Assembly (NCBI RefSeq): GCF_024641065.1
Contig: NZ_JAHEDV010000002.1
Location: 1 to 64,000, forward strand
From: Rhodoluna sp.
Lineage (GTDB): Bacteria > Actinomycetota > Actinomycetes > Actinomycetales > Microbacteriaceae
Reading direction: 5' to 3'
DNA: 64,000 bases
The notes under the pieces are model-generated. The model had not been told where the DNA came from. It saw nothing but the letters and a program-made list of their open reading frames with translations, and searched no databases. This document shows positions 35,349 through 45,173 of the stretch, piece after piece (position 1 is the first letter of the stretch; every line of letters begins with the position of its first letter). Both the position numbers and the translations under genes were made by a program.

Positions 35349-36338
35349 CTAAACGAGATGGGCATAGGCGCGTTCGAGACGCTCAACCCACCAATCAATG
35401 CGGTGGTCTTCAGCTTCAAAAAGGTCAAGCTTGGCTGGGTCAACTTCAACTCGGCCCACACTAATTTTGCCGTCAACCGGTTTGATCGGGGTTCTTGCAA
35501 CATCGCCAACCAACAGCGCGCCGGTGGCAAGACCGCAGTCAAATTCAAGGTTCGGCAGAGCAGCGGCCAAGTGCGCACCCATCGAGAGCCCCACCGAAGA
35601 ATCTAGAGCGCTCGAAACAACCACCGGCAAACCTGCCTCGGCAGCAATTTGCAACGCACGGTTGATTCCGCCCAGCGGTGCAACTTTTAGAACCAGGATG
35701 TCTGCTGCCCCGGCCTGAGCAACCGCCAAAGGGTCGCTGACCTTGCGCACTGATTCGTCGGCGGCAATCTTGATGCCAAGCGGCGAAAGCTTTAGCTTGA
35801 GCTCTGCCATTTCAGCAATTGTCTTAACTGGCTGTTCAAAGTAATCAAATTTGATTCCTGCTTCATGAACGTACTCGGCAAGTTTCAGAGCCGTTGAAAC
35901 ATCAAAACCGCCATTGGCATCTAGACGAATTTTCACATCCGGGTAGTTTTCAATTACCGCGTTGATTCGATCAATGTCGGCCTGAAGGTTTTGCCCGGGT
36001 TCAGCGACCTTGATTTTGACCGTCTCAAACTTGCCGTAGCGGGCCAAAACAGCAGCGACCTGGTCGGCCGCCAATGCTGGCAATGTTGCATTTACTGAAA
36101 TCTCGGTGCGATTTGCCGGAGCGATGTCGCCGTAGGCAAACTCAATTGCCGCAGCCAACCAAACTGCTGATTCTTCATCTGAGTATTCGACAAAAGGCGA
36201 CCACTCGGCCCACCCATTCGGGCCTTCAAATAACAAAATCTCGCGCTCTAAGACCCCGCGAAACTTATTGCGCAATGGCAAAGCCACCACTCTCGCACTC
36301 GAGAGCAGTTCGATTAGCGAAGGCTTATTTGAGGCCAC
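35349..36338 (-). CDS. menC: o-Succinylbenzoate synthase MenC
   Basis: Enolase-superfamily dehydratase making o-succinylbenzoate. The 329-residue protein carries the general-base lysine motif KIKVAE, metal ligands in RLDANGGF, FEQP and AADES, and the second lysine in LVLKVAPLGG. The GTG start lies 14 bases inside the end of ccsB, which couples menaquinone synthesis to cytochrome c maturation in one transcript. Confidence 0.92.
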   Translation of the reverse strand: MASNKPSLIELLSSARVVALPLRNKFRGVLEREILLFEGPNGWAEWSPFVEYSDEESAVWLAAAIEFAYGDIAPANRTEISVNATLPALAADQVAAVLARYGKFETVKIKVAEPGQNLQADIDRINAVIENYPDVKIRLDANGGFDVSTALKLAEYVHEAGIKFDYFEQPVKTIAEMAELKLKLSPLGIKIAADESVRKVSDPLAVAQAGAADILVLKVAPLGGINRALQIAAEAGLPVVVSSALDSSVGLSMGAHLAAALPNLEFDCGLATGALLVGDVARTPIKPVDGKISVGRVEVDPAKLDLFEAEDHRIDWWVERLERAYAHLV

Positions 36339-37239
36339 TGTAAACGTGCAGACCCTTGAAGAACAGGTTCACAACGGTGAAGTTGAAAAGAATTGCCACG
36401 AAGCCAATAATTGCTAACCAAGCCGAACGCTTGCCCGACCAACCACGAGTCGCATTCGCGTGCAAATAGCCCGCATAGATGGTCCAGATGATGAAGGTCC
36501 AGACCTCTTTGGTGTCCCAGCCCCAATAACGGTGCCATGCACGCTCGGCCCAGATTGCGCCGGCGATGAGGGTGAAGCTCCAGAGAATAAAGCCAATGAT
36601 GTTGAAGCGATAGGCCAGGCTCTCAAGCTTTTCGATGCTCGGGAACAACCCCAAGATTCGCTTGAGCAGCGCAACAAATTTGAGCTTTGAATTCTCAACC
36701 CATTTGGCTGTCTTGAAAATGTAGGCGATAGACAGCGCCGCCGCGATGTTGAAGAATGCGGTGGCAAGCACTGCAACTAGAACGTGAATAACCAACCAGT
36801 AGCTCTGCAACGCCGGCATGAGCGACTTTACGTTCACCCAAAAAACCACGTCTGCAGAACCCAAAATCAAAAGCGTAAAGCCAGAAACAAATGTGGCAAT
36901 CAGTCGAATGTCTTTGATGAAAAGTGCGATCAAGAAAATGACCACAACGATGAACGAACCGGTGATCGAGAATTCATACATGTTGGCCCAAGGCACACGA
37001 GAAGCCGCGATGCCTCGAAGCACTACGCCAGAACCGTGAATCACTGCTGCGATTGCCAACAGAACAATACCCGCGCGCTCTAGCTTGGTGGCGGCTTGAC
37101 GCAGTGATTTTTTGGTGCTGGCCAACCGAGAAAGGTGAAAGACAAAGCTCAAGAATGCCGCTGAATAAAACAGCATTGAACCCTGGATGATCAAGCGCGA
37201 GATGCTTGCCAGTTCTGGGTTTAGGGCAATAGAGGTCAT
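36325..37239 (-). CDS. ccsB: Cytochrome c maturation protein CcsB (CcsA/ResC-type heme handler)
   Basis: 304-residue membrane protein with about eight spans. It carries the heme-binding tryptophan-rich WWD-type motif WHRYWGWDTKEVWTFIIW and conserved histidines. Together with ResB it forms the System II heme export and ligation complex that attaches heme to apocytochrome c outside the membrane. It follows resB by two bases and overlaps menC by 14. Confidence 0.93.
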   Translation of the reverse strand: MTSIALNPELASISRLIIQGSMLFYSAAFLSFVFHLSRLASTKKSLRQAATKLERAGIVLLAIAAVIHGSGVVLRGIAASRVPWANMYEFSITGSFIVVVIFLIALFIKDIRLIATFVSGFTLLILGSADVVFWVNVKSLMPALQSYWLVIHVLVAVLATAFFNIAAALSIAYIFKTAKWVENSKLKFVALLKRILGLFPSIEKLESLAYRFNIIGFILWSFTLIAGAIWAERAWHRYWGWDTKEVWTFIIWTIYAGYLHANATRGWSGKRSAWLAIIGFVAILFNFTVVNLFFKGLHVYSGLK

Positions 37240-37241
37240 GT

Positions 37242-38846
37242 CTATTTACTTTCTGATTTTGTAGTTTTTGTAGTTTTGCCAGATAGAGCCTCGGCAACCT
37301 CGGCGACTACCTTTTCAAGAATAGGGTCATCGCCACGAGCCAACGCAGCCACTTCAAAACCGGTCTCGGTTTTGCGAACCCACACGCGTCTTCTAGGTAC
37401 CAACAGTGAAAGGGTTACTCCGCCAAGTGCCATGAGGGCAAAGACCAAGACCCAGAATCCACCTGGGTTGTAGCTAACATCCAAGGATGCAAAGCGCTTG
37501 AGGCTGTCGAAAGTCACCGTGCCCAAATCACCCGGCAGTTTGACAGTTTCGCCCAGCTGCAAGCGCAGACCCTTGACGCCACTCTTGCCACCGGCAACCT
37601 GAGTCATTGCTGAAGTGTCGAGAGCGTAAACATTCTTAGGTGAACCACCGTCAAGGCCGAGGTCACCGACATAAACGTTCATGGTCAATAGCGGGTCAAT
37701 CGGCGCTGGGTAAAGCGATGTGAGAGCGCCGGTGTCTAGCTCGGCAACGGTTGGGTAGAAGAACGAGATGATTCCGAATTGCTTCTCAACATCTGGCACC
37801 TTGATTACGCCGAGCGAGGTGTATTTGGCCGACTGCGGCAAGAAGGCGGTGGCACCCGAATAGGTGATGTTGCCTTTTTTATCACGGATGGTGATCTCAG
37901 GCGCATAGCCGTTACCGGTCAAATAAATGTTTGAGCCTGGCATTGCCAGTGGCTCGTTTACGCGAATCACACCAGTTTTTTTGGCAAGGGTTGAGTTCTG
38001 AGCACTCTGTGGAATCAACGCTGAAACGGAGGCTCTGAAATCTAGTGGTGTGCCGATATTGGTTTGGTTGACAAAGTCAAAGTCGACCTCGAATTTATCC
38101 AGGGTGACTGAAAACGGAACCAGCTGCTCTTCTTTGAAGAAAGTGCCAGGCGCAAAAGAGTCAAAACCAGCAAGGTTATTTACGAAAGTTTCGCCCTCAA
38201 CCAGCACGCGCTGGCCGCTGTAGCTTTGACCGCCACCGATTCCAACGGCTAACAGCACACCAATTAGCGACAGGTGAAAAACCAGGTTTCCGGTTTCACG
38301 CAAATAACCGCGCTCAGCCGAAACAGCATCACCGGTGCGAACCACGCGATAACCCTGTTTCTTGAGCAACACTTGAGCTTGCTCGGCAACCTTGGCTGAC
38401 TGCGCCTTGGTGGTCTTCACTTTGAGGCTGGCTGGCATTCGCGAAAACAGTCTTGGTGCGGCCGGCGGCGCTGAACGCAGAGCCTTGGCGTGAACCAAAG
38501 TTCGAGGCACAACACAACCAATCAGCGATATAAACAGCAGAATGTAAATCGCTGAGAACCAAGCCGAGGTGTAGACATCAAAGAGTTGAATTGCGTCGAG
38601 CACCGGAGCCAACTGAGGGTTGTTGTCAAAGTATTGAGTCACGCCGTTTGGGTCGGCTGAACGCTGCGGAAACACCGAGCCCGGTACTGCCGCAACAGCC
38701 AACATGAGCAAGAGCAAAAGTGCTGTGCGCATCGATGTGATCTGACGCCAGATCCAACGTGACCAACCAGCCACACTCAGGGTTGGTGAGTTGATTGGTT
38801 GTTCTGGCGCGTCAAGCGACGGCCTAGATTGCTGGGATGAAGGCAA
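37242..38846 (-). CDS. resB: Cytochrome c biogenesis protein ResB
   Basis: 534-residue System II heme lyase subunit. Three membrane segments near the N-terminus and one near residue 195, a large extracytoplasmic domain (about 215-470), and a final span near 475-495. N-terminal [18 protein letters not shown] and the [20 protein letters not shown] segment are ResB hallmarks. The TTG start has GGAGG upstream and lies 23 bases inside the end of ccdA. Confidence 0.92.
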   Translation of the reverse strand: MPSSQQSRPSLDAPEQPINSPTLSVAGWSRWIWRQITSMRTALLLLLMLAVAAVPGSVFPQRSADPNGVTQYFDNNPQLAPVLDAIQLFDVYTSAWFSAIYILLFISLIGCVVPRTLVHAKALRSAPPAAPRLFSRMPASLKVKTTKAQSAKVAEQAQVLLKKQGYRVVRTGDAVSAERGYLRETGNLVFHLSLIGVLLAVGIGGGQSYSGQRVLVEGETFVNNLAGFDSFAPGTFFKEEQLVPFSVTLDKFEVDFDFVNQTNIGTPLDFRASVSALIPQSAQNSTLAKKTGVIRVNEPLAMPGSNIYLTGNGYAPEITIRDKKGNITYSGATAFLPQSAKYTSLGVIKVPDVEKQFGIISFFYPTVAELDTGALTSLYPAPIDPLLTMNVYVGDLGLDGGSPKNVYALDTSAMTQVAGGKSGVKGLRLQLGETVKLPGDLGTVTFDSLKRFASLDVSYNPGGFWVLVFALMALGGVTLSLLVPRRRVWVRKTETGFEVAALARGDDPILEKVVAEVAEALSGKTTKTTKSESK

Positions 38847-39549
38847 CGGTCACCTCCTGAATAAGCACGATTAGGTTGTTCCAGAGGCCAGTTAGCAACA
38901 GCAAACCGAGCACAACAAGCAGAGCGCCACCGGCGAGATTAAAGGCACGGATGTGGCGCTTGACGAAGCCGACCGACTTGGTTGCCCAGCTGAAACCGCT
39001 GGCAATAGCAATGAATGGTAAACCCAGACCCAGCGAGTAAAAGGCTGCCAAAAGCGCGCCCTTGCCAGCCGAACCAGAATCTAGTGAGAGCGCCAACACA
39101 GCAGCCAATGTAGGGCCCATGCAAGGTGACCAACCCAAACCAAAAGCAACACCCAAGAGCGGTGCGCCGATCAAACCGAGTTTGGTTGAAACCTGTAATT
39201 TGAAGGTGTTCTGCATGAACCCAAATTGGCCGATCATCACCAAACCGAGAAGCACGATAAAGGCACCGAGAATTTTTTGGATGATGTCGGCGGTTTGACC
39301 TTGAATAACTGAACCAAGACCACCGGCAGCTGAACCTAGACCGACAAACACTGCGCTAAAGCCCAAAATAAAGAGCGCTACACCGAGAACCACTCGCGAT
39401 TTAGCCGCAGACATTCCGGCCACAAAACCGAGGTAACCCGGAATCAGTGGCAACACACATGGGCTCAGAAACGAAACCAGGCCCGCAAGCAACGCAAGCG
39501 GAATCGCGGCTAGCAATGAGCCGTTCAGAATGATTTCGCCTGGATTCAA
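38824..39549 (-). CDS. ccdA: Thiol-disulfide electron transporter CcdA
   Basis: 241-residue membrane protein with six spans that carries reducing electrons across the membrane to keep apocytochrome c cysteines reduced. The two redox cysteines are in [16 protein letters not shown] and [18 protein letters not shown]. It sits between the ResA-like gene (five-base gap) and resB (23-base overlap), as expected for a System II cluster. Confidence 0.94.
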   Translation of the reverse strand: MNPGEIILNGSLLAAIPLALLAGLVSFLSPCVLPLIPGYLGFVAGMSAAKSRVVLGVALFILGFSAVFVGLGSAAGGLGSVIQGQTADIIQKILGAFIVLLGLVMIGQFGFMQNTFKLQVSTKLGLIGAPLLGVAFGLGWSPCMGPTLAAVLALSLDSGSAGKGALLAAFYSLGLGLPFIAIASGFSWATKSVGFVKRHIRAFNLAGGALLVVLGLLLLTGLWNNLIVLIQEVTVAFIPAI

Positions 39550-39554
39550 AATGC

Positions 39555-40157
39555 TTATTCCTCGATGGCGGTTTTGATCAGGGTGCCGAGAATCGATTGG
39601 TCAATTCGACCAAGCACGCGGGCGGCAACCTTGCCATCTTTGCCGATTACCAGGGTGGTCGGCACCGCCTGAGGCGTAACAATGCCGGTGAATGCGAGAA
39701 GAACCGAACCAGTCTTGGCATCAATGATTGAAGGCCAGGTGATGTTGAAATTGCGATCGAAAGCCAAAGCAGTTTCAGCTGTGTCGCGAACGTTCACACC
39801 AACAAACTGAACATCCGGGTATTTCTTTGCAAGGGCAACAAGATCAGGAGCTTCAGCGCGGCAGGGGGCACAACCGGCGTACCAGTAGTTCATGACCACA
39901 ACTTTGCCCGCCAATTGTTCGCTGCCCAATTCTTGGCCGCCCTCGGTTAGGCCAGACCAAACCACTGCTGGTTTGCGATTCGCTTCGGCAAATTCGGTAA
40001 CACTGCCATCGCCGGCGATGTAGTTTTTGTTGTCTCCAGCTTTGAACTGACTGGCAAGGCCGTCATTGGCCGCACAGCCGGTAAGGCTGGCAATGATTAC
40101 GGCAATAATCATCAGAACGAAAGCGCCGTTCAGCAGCGCTCGCTGATACTTTCTCAA
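39555..40157 (-). CDS. resA: ResA/TlpA-like thioredoxin lipoprotein
   Basis: 200-residue membrane-anchored thiol reductase for apocytochrome c. The N-terminal hydrophobic segment ends in a lipobox-like SLTGC (Cys28), and the thioredoxin domain has the active site CAPC in [15 protein letters not shown] with a cis-Pro region [10 protein letters not shown]. Its start overlaps the histidine phosphatase stop by four bases. It works with CcdA, which supplies electrons. Confidence 0.92.
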   Translation of the reverse strand: MRKYQRALLNGAFVLMIIAVIIASLTGCAANDGLASQFKAGDNKNYIAGDGSVTEFAEANRKPAVVWSGLTEGGQELGSEQLAGKVVVMNYWYAGCAPCRAEAPDLVALAKKYPDVQFVGVNVRDTAETALAFDRNFNITWPSIIDAKTGSVLLAFTGIVTPQAVPTTLVIGKDGKVAARVLGRIDQSILGTLIKTAIEE

Positions 40158-40789
40158 ACTGCACCTCGGTCAATTGCACCGGCACCCGCGTTTGGGTCTC
40201 GATAATCAATTTCTACAAACTTGTCGCCCTGGCGCTCAAGCGTGGTGATGCTTGAAAGTGCGCAACGACGTTTCTTTGGATTATGAGCCAGCGGCAAACC
40301 AGCGAGGCTGCGTTGAACCATCACGATAGGCAACTGATGTGAAACCAGAACAACATCGCCGTCAGGGGTATTCCGCCAAGCTTCTTCAATCGCTTCGAGC
40401 ATTCGAGCGGCAACCTGCGCGTATGGCTCGCCCCAACTAGGCAAGAACGGGTTGCGCACGTGAAAATACAAATGCGGGCGAAGCAGAATGTGAGTGCCAC
40501 TTAGCTGGCGACCTTCGAAAACATTGTGGGGTTCGATCAATCGCTGATCGGTTCTAACCTCAAGCCCAAACGCCTCTTGCATCGGCTCAGCAGATTCGCG
40601 AGTGCGCAACAGCGGGCTCGCAATAACTGCACTCACCGGGCGACGTTCGGCTTTCAAAGCCGCAGCCGATACAGCAGCCATCTCTTGGCCTCGAACACTT
40701 AGAGCAAAATGCGGCAACCGGCCATACAAAACCCCATCAGGGTTGTGAACTTCACCGTGGCGAACCAGGTGGATGCGATCAGCGGGCAT
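40154..40789 (-). CDS. Histidine phosphatase family protein (phosphoglycerate mutase-like)
   Basis: 211-residue branch 1 histidine phosphatase. The catalytic RHG motif is in HLVRHGEVHNPDGVLYG, with the second His in VVLVSHQLPIVM. Such genes often head System II cytochrome c clusters in actinobacteria, but the substrate is not known. Leaderless start: TAGACT ends 7 bases before the ATG. First gene of the phosphatase-resA-ccdA-resB-ccsB-menC-menB-menE-menA series, divergent from aspS across 35 bases. Confidence 0.85.
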   Translation of the reverse strand: MPADRIHLVRHGEVHNPDGVLYGRLPHFALSVRGQEMAAVSAAALKAERRPVSAVIASPLLRTRESAEPMQEAFGLEVRTDQRLIEPHNVFEGRQLSGTHILLRPHLYFHVRNPFLPSWGEPYAQVAARMLEAIEEAWRNTPDGDVVLVSHQLPIVMVQRSLAGLPLAHNPKKRRCALSSITTLERQGDKFVEIDYRDPNAGAGAIDRGAV

Positions 40790-40796
40790 AGCTATA

Positions 40797-40816
40797 AGTC
40801 TACCCTCGGCTAAACT
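40797..40816. promoter_or_regulatory. Back-to-back leaderless -10 elements for the phosphatase operon and aspS
   Basis: Minus-strand TAGACT (40797-40802) and plus-strand TAAACT (40811-40816) are only 8 bases apart in a 35-base intergenic region. RNA polymerases at the two promoters must exclude each other. Confidence 0.55.
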
Positions 40817-40824
40817 TGACTCTT

Positions 40825-42150
40825 ATGAGAGCCCGTGCCCTAGTAAAAGACCTTGCAGCCCTGCCAGACGGCGTTATTACCGTTGGTGGATGGGTTGAGA
40901 AGCTTCGCGATCAGAAGCGCATTCAGTTCGTAATCATCCGTGATGAATCAGGCGATGTGCAGGTTACCTACCCTCGCCCAGTTATCAACGATGCCCCGGA
41001 TGAAAACGACGCACTCGCTGCCAAGGTTTCGGGTTTGACCAATGGTTCATTCGTTTGGATCACCGGTCGTTTGGTGCACGACGAGCGCGTAAAGCTTGGC
41101 GGCCTTGAGATTCAGCTTGACGACCTTGAGATTGTCACTCTGGCCGACCCAGAGACCCCAATTGCCGATGACACCTCAATCGACAAGCGCATGGACTGGA
41201 GATTCCTTGACCTGCGCCGCCCTGAGATGAACTTGGTGTTCCGCATTCAGACCACCATCGAAAACGCATGGCGCCAGTACTGGGCCGAGAACGACTTTGT
41301 TGAGATTCACTCACCTAAGTTGATGGCTTCAGCTTCTGAATCAAACGCAGAACTTTTCAAACTTGAATACTTTGAGACCCACGCTTACCTGGCCCAGTCT
41401 CCGCAGTTCTACAAGCAGATGGCCATGATGTCTGGCCTTGGCAAGATCTTCGAAATTGGCCCTGTGTTCCGTGCCGACCCATCGTTCACCTCTCGTCACG
41501 CAACCGAATTTGTTTCGGTTGACATCGAGGTTTCATGGATCGATTCACACGAAGACGTGATGGCAATTCAAGAGCAGTTGCTACACCGTGCAATTAGCGC
41601 AGTGAAAGAAAAGCACGGCGAAGAAATCTTGAAGCACTTTGGTGTTGAGGTTCAGGTTCCATCTATTCCGTTCCCTCGTGTGCCACTTCTTGAGGCAATT
41701 GAAATCATCAAGGGCCGTGGCCACACCGTTGAACGCGGTGGCGACCTAGACCCTGAGGGTGAGCGTCAAATCGCTGCTTGGGCCCAAGAGACCCACGGTC
41801 ACGAATTCGTCTTCGTCACCGACTACCCAGCAACCGTGCGCCCGTTCTATCACATGCGTCACGAAGACAACCAGGCCCTAACCAAGAGCTACGACCTAAT
41901 TTGGCGAGGCACCGAAATCACTACCGGCGCCCAGCGTGAACACCGCTTGGATGTTCTGATTGAGCAGGTAAAAGCCAAGGGTCTAGAGCCAGAGGGTCTA
42001 CAGACTTACCTTGACTTCTTCAAGTACGGAGCACCTTCACACGGTGGTTTCGGCATGGGTCTAATTCGAGTTTTGATGTTGCTTTTGCACCAGCCAAACA
42101 TCCGTGAAGTTGGATTCTTGTTCCGTGGCCCAAACCGCTTGGAGCCATAA
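40825..42150 (+). CDS. aspS: Aspartyl-tRNA synthetase, archaeal-type (probably non-discriminating)
   Basis: 441-residue class II synthetase. An N-terminal OB fold (about 1-110) binds the anticodon. The catalytic domain has motif 1 around IENAWRQYWAENDFVEIHSP, motif 2 FEIGPVFRADPSFTSRHATE and motif 3 PSHGGFGMGLIRVLML. It lacks the GAD insertion that makes ordinary bacterial AspRS about 590 residues long, and LAQSPQFYKQ, FVFVTDYP and SYDLIWRG are archaeal-type features. Such enzymes often charge both tRNA-Asp and tRNA-Asn, with GatCAB amidation making Asn-tRNA. Leaderless start: TAAACT ends 8 bases before the ATG. A TTG at 40816 inside the -10 is rejected as start. Confidence 0.9.
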   Translation: MRARALVKDLAALPDGVITVGGWVEKLRDQKRIQFVIIRDESGDVQVTYPRPVINDAPDENDALAAKVSGLTNGSFVWITGRLVHDERVKLGGLEIQLDDLEIVTLADPETPIADDTSIDKRMDWRFLDLRRPEMNLVFRIQTTIENAWRQYWAENDFVEIHSPKLMASASESNAELFKLEYFETHAYLAQSPQFYKQMAMMSGLGKIFEIGPVFRADPSFTSRHATEFVSVDIEVSWIDSHEDVMAIQEQLLHRAISAVKEKHGEEILKHFGVEVQVPSIPFPRVPLLEAIEIIKGRGHTVERGGDLDPEGERQIAAWAQETHGHEFVFVTDYPATVRPFYHMRHEDNQALTKSYDLIWRGTEITTGAQREHRLDVLIEQVKAKGLEPEGLQTYLDFFKYGAPSHGGFGMGLIRVLMLLLHQPNIREVGFLFRGPNRLEP

Positions 42151-42164
42151 CAGCCTGTGGTTTA

Positions 42165-42202
42165 TTGAAAATCCCCCAGCCATTTGGCCGGGGGATTTTC
42201 AA
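42165..42202. terminator. Bidirectional intrinsic terminator between aspS and the ABC exporter
   Basis: TTGAAAATCCCCC pairs with GGGGGATTTTCAA, with an inner GCC/GGC pair set, and A/T-rich flanks on both sides. Confidence 0.9.
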
Positions 42203-42218
42203 TTTGGGCTGCCGCTGA

Positions 42219-45173
42219 TTAGTCGATCGACAGACGAGCCTTAAAGGTTGATCGGGCCGGTGTGCCGAGCCAGAACAATAGGCCGGCCACGAGCGGAATT
42301 CCAGCAACAACCGTTACCGTTTGAGCAATAGGCAAGTGGAACATCTCTATTCCGGTTGTGCCACCTGCCGCTGAGGTTATAGCCCAGGCCAAGAAGATTC
42401 CGATGCCCGAACCAAGCAAGGTACCGAAACCGGTTAGCACCAGCGCCTGACCGCCCAAGACATTTGCCCTGAACCTCTTAGGTGCACCGATTGAACCAAG
42501 TGTCGATTGGTCAGCTCGGCTCTCGATCTGAGCTAAGCCCAAGGCAATCGAGGTTGACGCCAAGATAAAGAACGCAACCGCTGCGGTGATGATCCACGCG
42601 ATGAATTCGGTATCGACTGAATAACCAGCCTCATACATGTAGCCCTCGGTGATGTTCGCAGCGAGCGCGTCGGTCTGCGCGAAACCAAGTTTGTCGGCGA
42701 AGTTCACCACGGCTAACCAAGGCGAATAGTCAATGCCCAGTTTTTCAGCAGCCTGCGGGCTAAGCACTTTGCTCATCATGTAGTTGTTCGACTTGCTGAC
42801 CACTGCATCCACCTCGGCAACCTTGCTTGGTTCACCGAGCTCAAAAGGCAACCCGTCTTTGCCAAGCAAAGGCATTCCATCTGGCCCATAAGGCGCCTGG
42901 CCAAACAGTGCGGTGTCAACGCCCGAATCAAACCATTGAATTTTCATCTTGCCGTTTTCAAGAAGCCCCGGATGAAATACCACCGCGCCACCGGCAGCAA
43001 GCGCTGCTTCAGCCTGGTTATCAACGCGACCGCCCATTAGCGCTCTGAACTCCTGCGGAGTTGCCACGACGAATTGGCCGGTTGGGTTAGCCAGCTGATC
43101 ACAGCCTTGAAGTTCAGGTCGGCTAGTTAGCTCTCCTTGAGCTACGTAATCCTGCTCATTTTGCATCACCTGGAACTCATCGAAGTAGGCACTGCCTTCC
43201 ATCCATGGGCAAAGCATTTTTGGGTTTGGCGCAACATAAGGCTGCTGCCCCTCTGCACCAATTGGCAGGCTCATAGTGAAACTTGAATACTGGCGGTGCA
43301 TTTGAATTACGTTGGCCGACTTTGCCGGTGCAATGTTGTTGGCTGTGATGATTGTGTCGTCGAGAACTGTCTCGCGGTTTTCATACCTTGCCTTGAGCAA
43401 CTCAAGATCATTTGCCTCTGACATGCTCCAGCCGATTGATGCGGCGTCGTAGGTCAGCTGGTTTACCTCGCCATTTGGTTTGTAGTTCTCGCGCCCATAT
43501 TCACCAAAAGAAAAGAACATGGTGAGCACGGTGGCGCCAACAAATGAGGTTGCCAACACCGATGCAATAACCGAGGTGTAGCGCTTGCGGTTATAGATCA
43601 GGTCGTTGGTTGCATAGTTTGCAGCTGTGCCTAGGCCTTTGAAAACTGTGCGCGCAAGAATCAGCAGCCAGCCTGAACCAATCAACAGACCAATAATCAT
43701 GACCGCTGAACCGCAGGCAATGGCCAACAGCAACATTGGCATAACTGAGAAGCCGGTCATCGGGTCGATGGCATTGGTTCTGATGGCTTCAGTTAGATAC
43801 TGCACACCAAAGAGTGCACCAAGCGAGATTGCGGCTCCGGCAGCGAGAGTAACCAAACCGCCGATTCCTGATTTCTTTTGCACTTTGGCCGAGGCGCGAA
43901 TTCCGCGAAGCGTGCTGAGCACATCAACCTTGGCCGCTGCATACGCCGGAACCAAACTAACGATGGCGCCAATTATTGCACCGCTCAAACCTGCGATCAG
44001 CAGAAGCAAAAATGGCAGATGAAAACCTGGGTAGGCAACGCGTGACCCATTGGTCAATAGAGGCAGCCCAATCGCGGCGGCGGCCGTGCCAATTGCAACT
44101 CCGAGAATTCCTCCGAGCAAGCCAAGCCAAAGGCCGTTGGCAACCGTGATGAATCTGAGGAGTTTGGCATTAGCGCCGAGCGATGAAATAACCGCGAGCG
44201 TTTTAGCTTGGCGACGTGCACCAAACGAGAACGCTGAACCAGCCAGAACTGCAACCGGCAAAAGCACCAGTGGCACCAAGAAAATCAGCGCCAAAAGTTG
44301 GCTCAGAATAGTCAAGAAGCCACCCTGGTTGTACCAACCCGCCTGGTAAAGAGGGACCTCTGAATCGGCTGGTGGGTTCAAAATCACAGCGCGAGACAGA
44401 ACTCCGACACCCTGCTTGTTCATGGCATCGATTTGCGACCATTCAACAGCTTTGTCACCGATCGCATAGAAACTGTAGCTTTCAAGTGCCACTGGAACAC
44501 TCGAGATTGAGCCGGGCATTGCGTAAACCACTGAAGCATTGCGAGCCGCTTTTACAAATTCGAGGGTACCGACAACCTTAAACGAATCACCTGACTGAAC
44601 CAGAGTTACGTTGTCTCCGATAGCTACACCCAAGCGTTCGAGTGCTTGCTTGTTCACCATGATCTCGTGGTCGTTCTTTGGAGCATTGCCGACTAGATCG
44701 AAGAATCTTCCTTCAAGCTCTGGGTTCCAGGCTTCACCCTCAACCAAAGTGATGTTTCCTTGACCACTGGCAGTCTTTACAGTTGCCGTGTCAATTCGCT
44801 CGGGAATCCATTTGTAACCAGTCAAAAGGGTTCGAGGGTCAACCATCGCCGCACCTTGGTCTGGTTCAACCCATGAGCCATCTCTGGTGAATTGAAAAGC
44901 CTCACCCTCGGTTGGCACCTGATAGTTATTTAGGTCAGGCAGCGCATCGGCGTGCAGTCGAGCCTGGGTTTTGCCCAGTGACATTTCAACCGACTCAGCG
45001 GCATTTGGTTTGGTGCTTTCGTTGTAAACCAGCCCGAAGGCTCCGGCGGCAACTGGCATTGCAATTACCAAAATAATTAGCGCCGACTGAAGCAGATTTC
45101 GCTTCATCGAGCGCCTTGCCAAAGTTAAGGCCAGCAGGCGGCTATTTGCATTTGCTCTCGATTTACTAAGCAT
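42219..45173 (-). CDS. FtsX/MacB-like ABC transporter permease
   Basis: 984-residue membrane protein with two FtsX-type permease units. It has an N-terminal span, an extracytoplasmic domain (about 60-270), three spans with LAVISSLGANAKLLRFITVA, and further spans to about 560. A second extracytoplasmic domain (about 570-850) and three final spans follow, with GSIGAPKRFRANVLGGQAL. It is the large actinobacterial version of LolC/MacB-like exporters that move lipoproteins, peptides or drugs; substrate unknown. Its start overlaps the ATPase gene by eight bases. Confidence 0.87.
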   Translation of the reverse strand: MLSKSRANANSRLLALTLARRSMKRNLLQSALIILVIAMPVAAGAFGLVYNESTKPNAAESVEMSLGKTQARLHADALPDLNNYQVPTEGEAFQFTRDGSWVEPDQGAAMVDPRTLLTGYKWIPERIDTATVKTASGQGNITLVEGEAWNPELEGRFFDLVGNAPKNDHEIMVNKQALERLGVAIGDNVTLVQSGDSFKVVGTLEFVKAARNASVVYAMPGSISSVPVALESYSFYAIGDKAVEWSQIDAMNKQGVGVLSRAVILNPPADSEVPLYQAGWYNQGGFLTILSQLLALIFLVPLVLLPVAVLAGSAFSFGARRQAKTLAVISSLGANAKLLRFITVANGLWLGLLGGILGVAIGTAAAAIGLPLLTNGSRVAYPGFHLPFLLLLIAGLSGAIIGAIVSLVPAYAAAKVDVLSTLRGIRASAKVQKKSGIGGLVTLAAGAAISLGALFGVQYLTEAIRTNAIDPMTGFSVMPMLLLAIACGSAVMIIGLLIGSGWLLILARTVFKGLGTAANYATNDLIYNRKRYTSVIASVLATSFVGATVLTMFFSFGEYGRENYKPNGEVNQLTYDAASIGWSMSEANDLELLKARYENRETVLDDTIITANNIAPAKSANVIQMHRQYSSFTMSLPIGAEGQQPYVAPNPKMLCPWMEGSAYFDEFQVMQNEQDYVAQGELTSRPELQGCDQLANPTGQFVVATPQEFRALMGGRVDNQAEAALAAGGAVVFHPGLLENGKMKIQWFDSGVDTALFGQAPYGPDGMPLLGKDGLPFELGEPSKVAEVDAVVSKSNNYMMSKVLSPQAAEKLGIDYSPWLAVVNFADKLGFAQTDALAANITEGYMYEAGYSVDTEFIAWIITAAVAFFILASTSIALGLAQIESRADQSTLGSIGAPKRFRANVLGGQALVLTGFGTLLGSGIGIFLAWAITSAAGGTTGIEMFHLPIAQTVTVVAGIPLVAGLLFWLGTPARSTFKARLSID

